This document shows, piece by piece, positions 59,189 through 64,000 of a DNA stretch of 64,000 bases; position 1 is the first letter of the stretch, and the number at the start of each line of letters is the position of its first letter. Made by a program: the position numbers and the translations under genes. This DNA comes from Heterostelium album PN500 (taxonomy: Eukaryota; Evosea; Eumycetozoa; Acytosteliales; Acytosteliaceae), in NCBI RefSeq assembly GCF_000004825.1, contig NW_008805066.1, forward strand, positions 1,116,001 to 1,180,000. The letters are read 5' to 3'. Under the pieces are notes generated by a model. The model was not told the DNA's origin, ran no database searches, and saw only the letters and a list, made by a program, of their open reading frames with translations.

Positions 59189-62100
59189 TTAAGATTTTAT
59201 AATTAGTTTATTTGGATGAACCATTTTAGATTTGATGATTCTTTGTATTGCAGGTTTGATGATTAGATCAACCGGTTTAAGTAGAGTGGTAGTTGTGAAT
59301 TTGAAATCAATCTTTGGTTCCTCTTGGAATGACAGCCAATGGGGTTTGGCCGATCCCTGATGGAAACCCAGTATTACAATGCCGTGTATCGATGGATCAC
59401 TTATTGTCGCTTCACCAGAGAGTCCTTTATACTCGATTTGTATACGAATCTTTAGATCCTTTGGTGTAAGTTCAACGGCAAAGTGTGCCTGGAATCCATA
59501 GAGAATAGCTTGGAGCTGAATGATTGATTGGCGGTTCGTAAAGAGATCGGGGAACGAATCTGGCACTGAGATCTCTTTGATGGTGATCTTTGTGCTTTTC
59601 AGTGTTGTGTTTTGTACAGAGTGTAACAACGAATTCAGCGTGTACATCAGTGAGGTGATTGGCGAGTTGGATGTGAGCGGACCTGAACTGCTGGATTCTG
59701 GTCGGACGGCAACACGCTTCTTCTTGGTGTGTGGCTCGGTCAACTGGTAGATGAGCATGGTTGGTTCATCGAGGTTGTTGTCGACTACCATTCCTCCGAG
59801 CTTGCTTATGAGTTCGCTTATCTTGGCGTTGTTGGACATGAGCAATTGCAGGAAGTGTTGTGCTTCCTGTGAGAAATAGGTGGGTGGAGTGGCGCGAGCA
59901 ATCTTGTGAAGCGGTTGAATACACTGTTTCTTTAGAATGATTTCATTGTATCGCTTGTCATCGAGTTCATAGATACGCTTGAGAATGTAGATAATACAAT
60001 GCTTAATCAAGTCACCATCATCGTTTGTCTGTGAGAACTGCTGATCCAACACTTTAAAGTAATACTCTAGGATGTCTTTCATCTTCTTATAGTTCTCTTC
60101 TACACTGCCAAACATAACAGGTATCTTTGTGAGTAGAGTTATTAGCTTTACAATAACCAATAAAGTATATTTCAATACTGCAGGTGGTAATGATTGTATT
60201 GAGAACTTTAATAATACTTCAATTGATATCTTTGTACAGAATTTATCTTTATATAATGTATGTTAATATTAATATTCTAATGATTGTAATAGTGTTATAG
60301 GTATGTATACATACTAAAATTACAAAGGTAATAGATAGTCTTCATTGTATATAAATGTAAAAGTGGATCATTTCTATTCTTAAGATGTGATTGTAAAAGG
60401 TTTGCCATTCGATCCAATCTGAATGATTCACCCATCAATATCTGTTCTGTAATACACGATTGATTTCTATTATGATATCTTAGCGTCTGTACAATAATAA
60501 TATGAAATGAAACTAATAGCTGTTCACTTTCACCGATATTCAAAAGTAAATCTAATATTCTACCATCATAATCTATAAAAAAACCATAGTTAGTAGTGTA
60601 ATATAAACTACTGGTTCGATAATATGATAATCGAACAACTAATAAAATACATACTATATTTAAATCTATTTGATAATTTCTTTAATAGAGATTCTATATA
60701 TTCCCAATTATTGACGTCTGGATTCAAATCATGTGGTAAGAGTGATCGTTCAAACCATGTATCTGTTAACTTGAATCTGAATAAATGATTTCCACCAACC
60801 CATGCACATTCGTTATTATACATTGATATACAATTCATATCTTCACCAAGATCTATTACTTCAAATACACCTTGACCTGACTATTTTGATAATGTAAATG
60901 CAAATCAATCAATTTAAAGTGTTAATAGATAACTAATATCTTACTAAAAAAAACAATAATATGATAATCATTACATTTGGTTCATATACAGATATATGAT
61001 GTCTATTAACTGCCCATACATAACCATTGAATATATTGAATGATGTAATTGGATGTGTACAATCAAAACTTCTTTTCTTTTTCAATGTCTAGACATTCAA
61101 TTACAAAAATCAAATCGGTCAGTTAATAAGTAAGAGGTGTTTGAGTAATATTATTTTACATACATTTAAACTCCATAGAGAAACAACGTTTGGCATTTGT
61201 GGAGCAAAGAAACCTGTTACTGTATTGTCTGGTAATGAACATATCCACAGAGTATTACCAATGACAGACATGCCGGATATCGATTGATAACCAACCTCTA
61301 GAATCTGGCAGATATCACCATCCCATGGACTCCAAACAACAATCTCTGAGTATGTAGTTGCAATCAATATTCTATCGTCATACTTTATAATTTTGTAAAA
61401 CTTTCTTATATCTCTGACTTTCTTCTTTCCTTGTTGTTGTTGTTGTTGATTGACTTGTTGTGATGCATTCTTCTCTGTTTCAATCATTTGGATATAAGAA
61501 TTTAATGGTATATCTTTAGCTGTTTGTGTCTTTATATATATAGCAATTAAACAATTTAGTAAACAATAGTCTATAACACTTATAATGTTTAATTTGATGA
61601 TGATTGATTCTACTTACATTTATATCTAACAATGCAATAGATGTAAAGTTCTCACTGTATCCACAATAAAGTAGTAGTGAATCGTTGATTTCAATCATGC
61701 TGTAGATTGGTACACGTGAATTGTGTGTGAATATCAGGGTGAAGTCGTCTTCGTGCCATGCACATATAGTAGTGTCGGTCGATGCACTGTAGATAGCATT
61801 CTGTGACGGAATGTAAACGAGCGATGTGATAGCGTGTTGATGTTTCTTCCATTGTGAACCCTTTTTTAGCTTGTCAGATGCAGCAGACCATGTAACGATG
61901 TTACCGTTGCTATCACCTGTCCATATCTTCTTTGGCGAGACTGCAACCATCGCAGTGATATATCCAGAACTGAAATTCTTTGCATAATCGATAATTGATG
62001 CACCACACAGACTCATCTTATTATTATTACCGGACTGATCGACAGTACGTGGATTTGAATTGACTGATGTTGTCATTTGGCTATTACTATTATCTGGTGA

Positions 62101-62934
62101 CATATTATTTGGTTGTTGTTGTTGTGTTTTGGCAGGAGCAACAGCATTCACTACTATTTGTGTAATGGTTTGTTTTAATGAATTAATCGGTCCTTGTTGT
62201 TGTTGAGGTGGAGGTTGTTCACCATTATCATTTATCATAACAAATCCAAAATCATTATTGTTGTTGTTATTATTGTTATTGTTTAAATAATTAGTAGTTG
62301 TCGTTGTTGTAGATGTTGTAACTGGCATTGACTTTGACATTGCTTTTGTAGTGATTGAGGTCGAGGTTGTCGATGTTGAGCTAACTACAGGGTTGGATTG
62401 ATTCAACAAAGTTGGAATTGGTGTAGATAATACAGTTGTTTGTCTCTTGTTATTAATCGATTTTGATGAAGAAACTTGGTCACTACTGCTATTGTTGTTG
62501 TTGTTGTTTACAAAGAAACTACCATTTTTATTATTATTGTTGTTTGATGTTATTTTCGATGATTGAACAGAGGTAGAAGTTGTTATAGTAATAAAGCTAG
62601 TAAGATTTAGTGTCCATTGGTTAATGTCTGATTCAGAGTTTGAAGAGAGGTAGTATGTACGATCTTTTGTGTGAATGTCTAGTGTCCAGAGATGTGATGA
62701 TGTAGCGGTTGGCTGATGTTGTTGAATCGCCTGTAAGTCCGACATGGCGATTTTACCGTACAACTTTGCCTCTGGTTTCTCCGATTTTAAATAGCTCAAA
62801 CTCTGATTGTCAAGCACAAAGAATCGTTTCTTCCAAGCCTGTGATCTACCTGGTAGTTTTGACTTGCCATCCTTCTTGAATAGATATCCACTCTGAATAA
62901 CAGTGGTTGTCTTTGAAGATAGAGCAGAAGACAT
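59189..62934 (-). CDS. PH domain + WD40-like propeller + SMP-like lipid-transfer domain protein
   Basis: Six exons in phase: 62934-61618, 61529-61164, 61088-60975, 60880-60655, 60572-60315, 60246-59189; 1,112 residues. PH domain at about 13-125 (SGYLFKKDGKSKLPGRSQAW, WKKRFFVLDNQSLSYLKSE, ending DINQWTLNLTSFI). A low-complexity Asn/Thr/Ser/Gln linker follows. From about 310 to 650 there are WD40-like blades: ITAMVAVSPKKIWTGDSNGN, ITSLVYIPSQNAIYSASTDT, DDRILIATTYSEIVVWSPWD, ISGMSVIGNTLWICSLPDN. Then a helical region to about 950. The last 155 residues fit an SMP (TULIP-type) domain: KITIKEISVPDSFPDL, LKIRIQIEYKGLSGEATI, HWLSFQEEPKIDFKFT and a closing KPVDLIIKPAIQRIIKSKMV then HPNK. Family knowledge: SMP domains carry lipids at membrane contact sites, and PH plus SMP occurs in TEX2-type proteins. 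The propeller between them is the unusual part. Confidence 0.7.
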
Positions 62935-63660
62935 TTTTTTTTTATTGTTTTGTGTACTCTATCCCTTTTTTTCTGTCTCTAATCTCTAACTATCTACTTT
63001 TAACTTTAATTATTGTAAAAAACAAAAAAAAGTGGATAAAAAATTTGTGACAGATAGATTTAATTTAAAAAGGGTGATGACTTTTCATTGAGATTTTTTT
63101 ACCCCTCACCCGAAAGTGTGTTTTTTTTGAATAGATTTAATAAAATGCATACTATATTTAAATCTATTTGATAATTTCTTTAATAGAGATTCTATATTCC
63201 CAATTATTGACGTCTGGATTCAACTATGTGGTAAGAGTGATCGTTAAAACCATGTATCTGCTAACTTGAACCTATCCTATATAAATAATTTCCACACATT
63301 CGTTATTATACATCGATACACAATTCATATCCTCACCAATATCAATTACTTCAAATAGATCTTGACCTGACTATTAATATCAATCAAGAAGTATTCTATT
63401 TTCTAATGTGTCTTTTAATTCATTTATTGTTGTTTTCTTAATTTTTAAAACTAACATATTTCTTCTTTTTAGAATGTCTTTTAGACCTTTAAATTTGAAA
63501 GAAATTATATTGATATTTTTCTAAATTTTGGATTTTTTTGGACTATTCTTCAGTCACTATAACATAGAATACATTTTATATAATAAATATTATATTTACA
63601 TCTTTATTAAGTTTATTGATTTATGGTTATTTGTTTTGTCTCGAGAAAAAACTATATATT
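62935..63660. other. Spacer upstream of the PH gene, with a relic exon
   Basis: A+T-rich promoter region of the leftward PH gene, carrying the relic at 63139-63376. 63380-63660 is plain A+T-rich sequence; no other feature. Confidence 0.5.
63139..63376 (-). pseudogene. Stray decayed copy of exon 4 of the PH-propeller-SMP gene
   Basis: Closely similar to 60645-60885, including a few bases of intron on both sides, so it was copied as DNA and not from mRNA. It differs by several point changes and small deletions that break the frame (for example gtctggattcaactatgtgg in place of gtctggattcaaatcatgtgg). It lies 200 bases upstream of the gene's own ATG and in the same orientation. Confidence 0.85.
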
Positions 63661-64000
63661 TCATTCAACAGTGTCAGAGAAATCATCAAGGTCTTCATCG
63701 ATTGATTCTTCATGTACTTCCTCTTCTGAATCATCTTCGTGATGGTCATCCTTGCCGTTCTCTGTTTCGATTTGTTTGCACATGGAATCGAGTAGCTCAG
63801 AGCATGCTTTTAGTATCGATTCATTGATAACGGTGGACTGACGATAGAATCCAGCACCACAATCTGGCATACCTTGGAATCTTATCTTCTTGAGGTGAGC
63901 CAACGAAAGTTTATTGGTGTTGGTTGGCGATTCCATTTGGAAGGAGAACATATGTACCATGATCGATAGACAGGCTTGAATCATCTTTTCGATTTGCGAC
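63661..64000 (-). CDS. Unknown protein, C-terminal part (cut by window edge)
   Basis: The frame is open from the right edge to the TGA at 63663-63661, about 113 codons; the gene starts beyond the window. Readable parts: SQIEKMIQACLSIMVHMFSF, IRFQGMPDCGAGFYRQSTV, LLDSMCKQIETENG, then an acidic tail (EDDSEEEVHEESIDEDLDDF). Codon composition is like that of the conserved genes here. The acidic tail suggests a nuclear or complex-forming protein. I do not recognise the family. Confidence 0.65.
   Translation of the reverse strand, partial: SQIEKMIQACLSIMVHMFSFQMESPTNTNKLSLAHLKKIRFQGMPDCGAGFYRQSTVINESILKACSELLDSMCKQIETENGKDDHHEDDSEEEVHEESIDEDLDDFSDTVE

Noticed and set aside
1-64000. Search for tRNA genes, rRNA, CRISPR arrays, transposase, reverse transcriptase or capsid-type genes
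   Set aside because: None found on either strand; the repeats present are local copies of host genes, microsatellites and two inverted repeats.

Overview
The window looks like nuclear DNA of a dictyostelid social amoeba. Evidence is the high A+T, GT-AG introns of mostly 60-120 nt that are richer in A+T than the exons, long AAC/CAA/TCA runs coding for Asn, Gln, Ser and Thr inside conserved proteins, and a set of dictyostelid family types (HssA/B-like peptide, GABA-B-like receptor with a periplasmic-binding-type ectodomain, ComC-like EGF receptors, secreted BP74-like domain proteins). The coding exons are less extreme in A+T than I remember for Dictyostelium discoideum, so another genus is likely, but I cannot name it. 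Functions come from reading the translations. No database search was run, and exon joins were chosen by GT-AG sites, phase and family similarity.

Layout. 1-25.3 kb is an unstable, duplicated region. It holds four copies of a B-box/beta-propeller gene (one intact, two broken, one cut by the edge), a discrete polyketide-synthase-type acyltransferase gene with a short stray copy, a tandem 1.6-kb duplication carrying a small gene and a secreted BP74-like gene, two CxxCxGxG mini-proteins, and several decayed coding relics. Set into it are three ordinary housekeeping-type genes: a probable mRNA-export adaptor (7.2-8.6 kb), cdk1 (9.9-11.2 kb) and a TATDN1-type nuclease (16.4-17.8 kb). 25.9-50.6 kb is mostly stable single-copy genes: SNF2 ATPase, GABA-B-like receptor, F-box-like protein, LRR protein, 3-beta-HSD-type dehydrogenase, HssA/B-like peptide, Aven-like protein and a 2,811-residue deubiquitinase. 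50.6-58.7 kb holds two tandem ComC-like receptor genes homogenised by a 1.1-kb copied tract. 59.2-62.9 kb holds a PH + propeller + SMP-like protein, and a partial gene runs off the right edge.

How they relate. There is no operon or pathway cluster; genes are single transcription units, often with divergent or convergent neighbours. The main story is gene turnover: recent copying events (tandem unit, receptor tail tract, B-box copies, a stray exon of the PH gene, a stray piece of the acyltransferase) sit among conserved cell-cycle, DNA-maintenance and ubiquitin genes. The most notable single genes are the PH-propeller-SMP protein, a candidate lipid-transfer/contact-site protein with an unusual architecture, and the stand-alone acyltransferase. 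I found no tRNA, rRNA, CRISPR array, retroelement or virus-like element.
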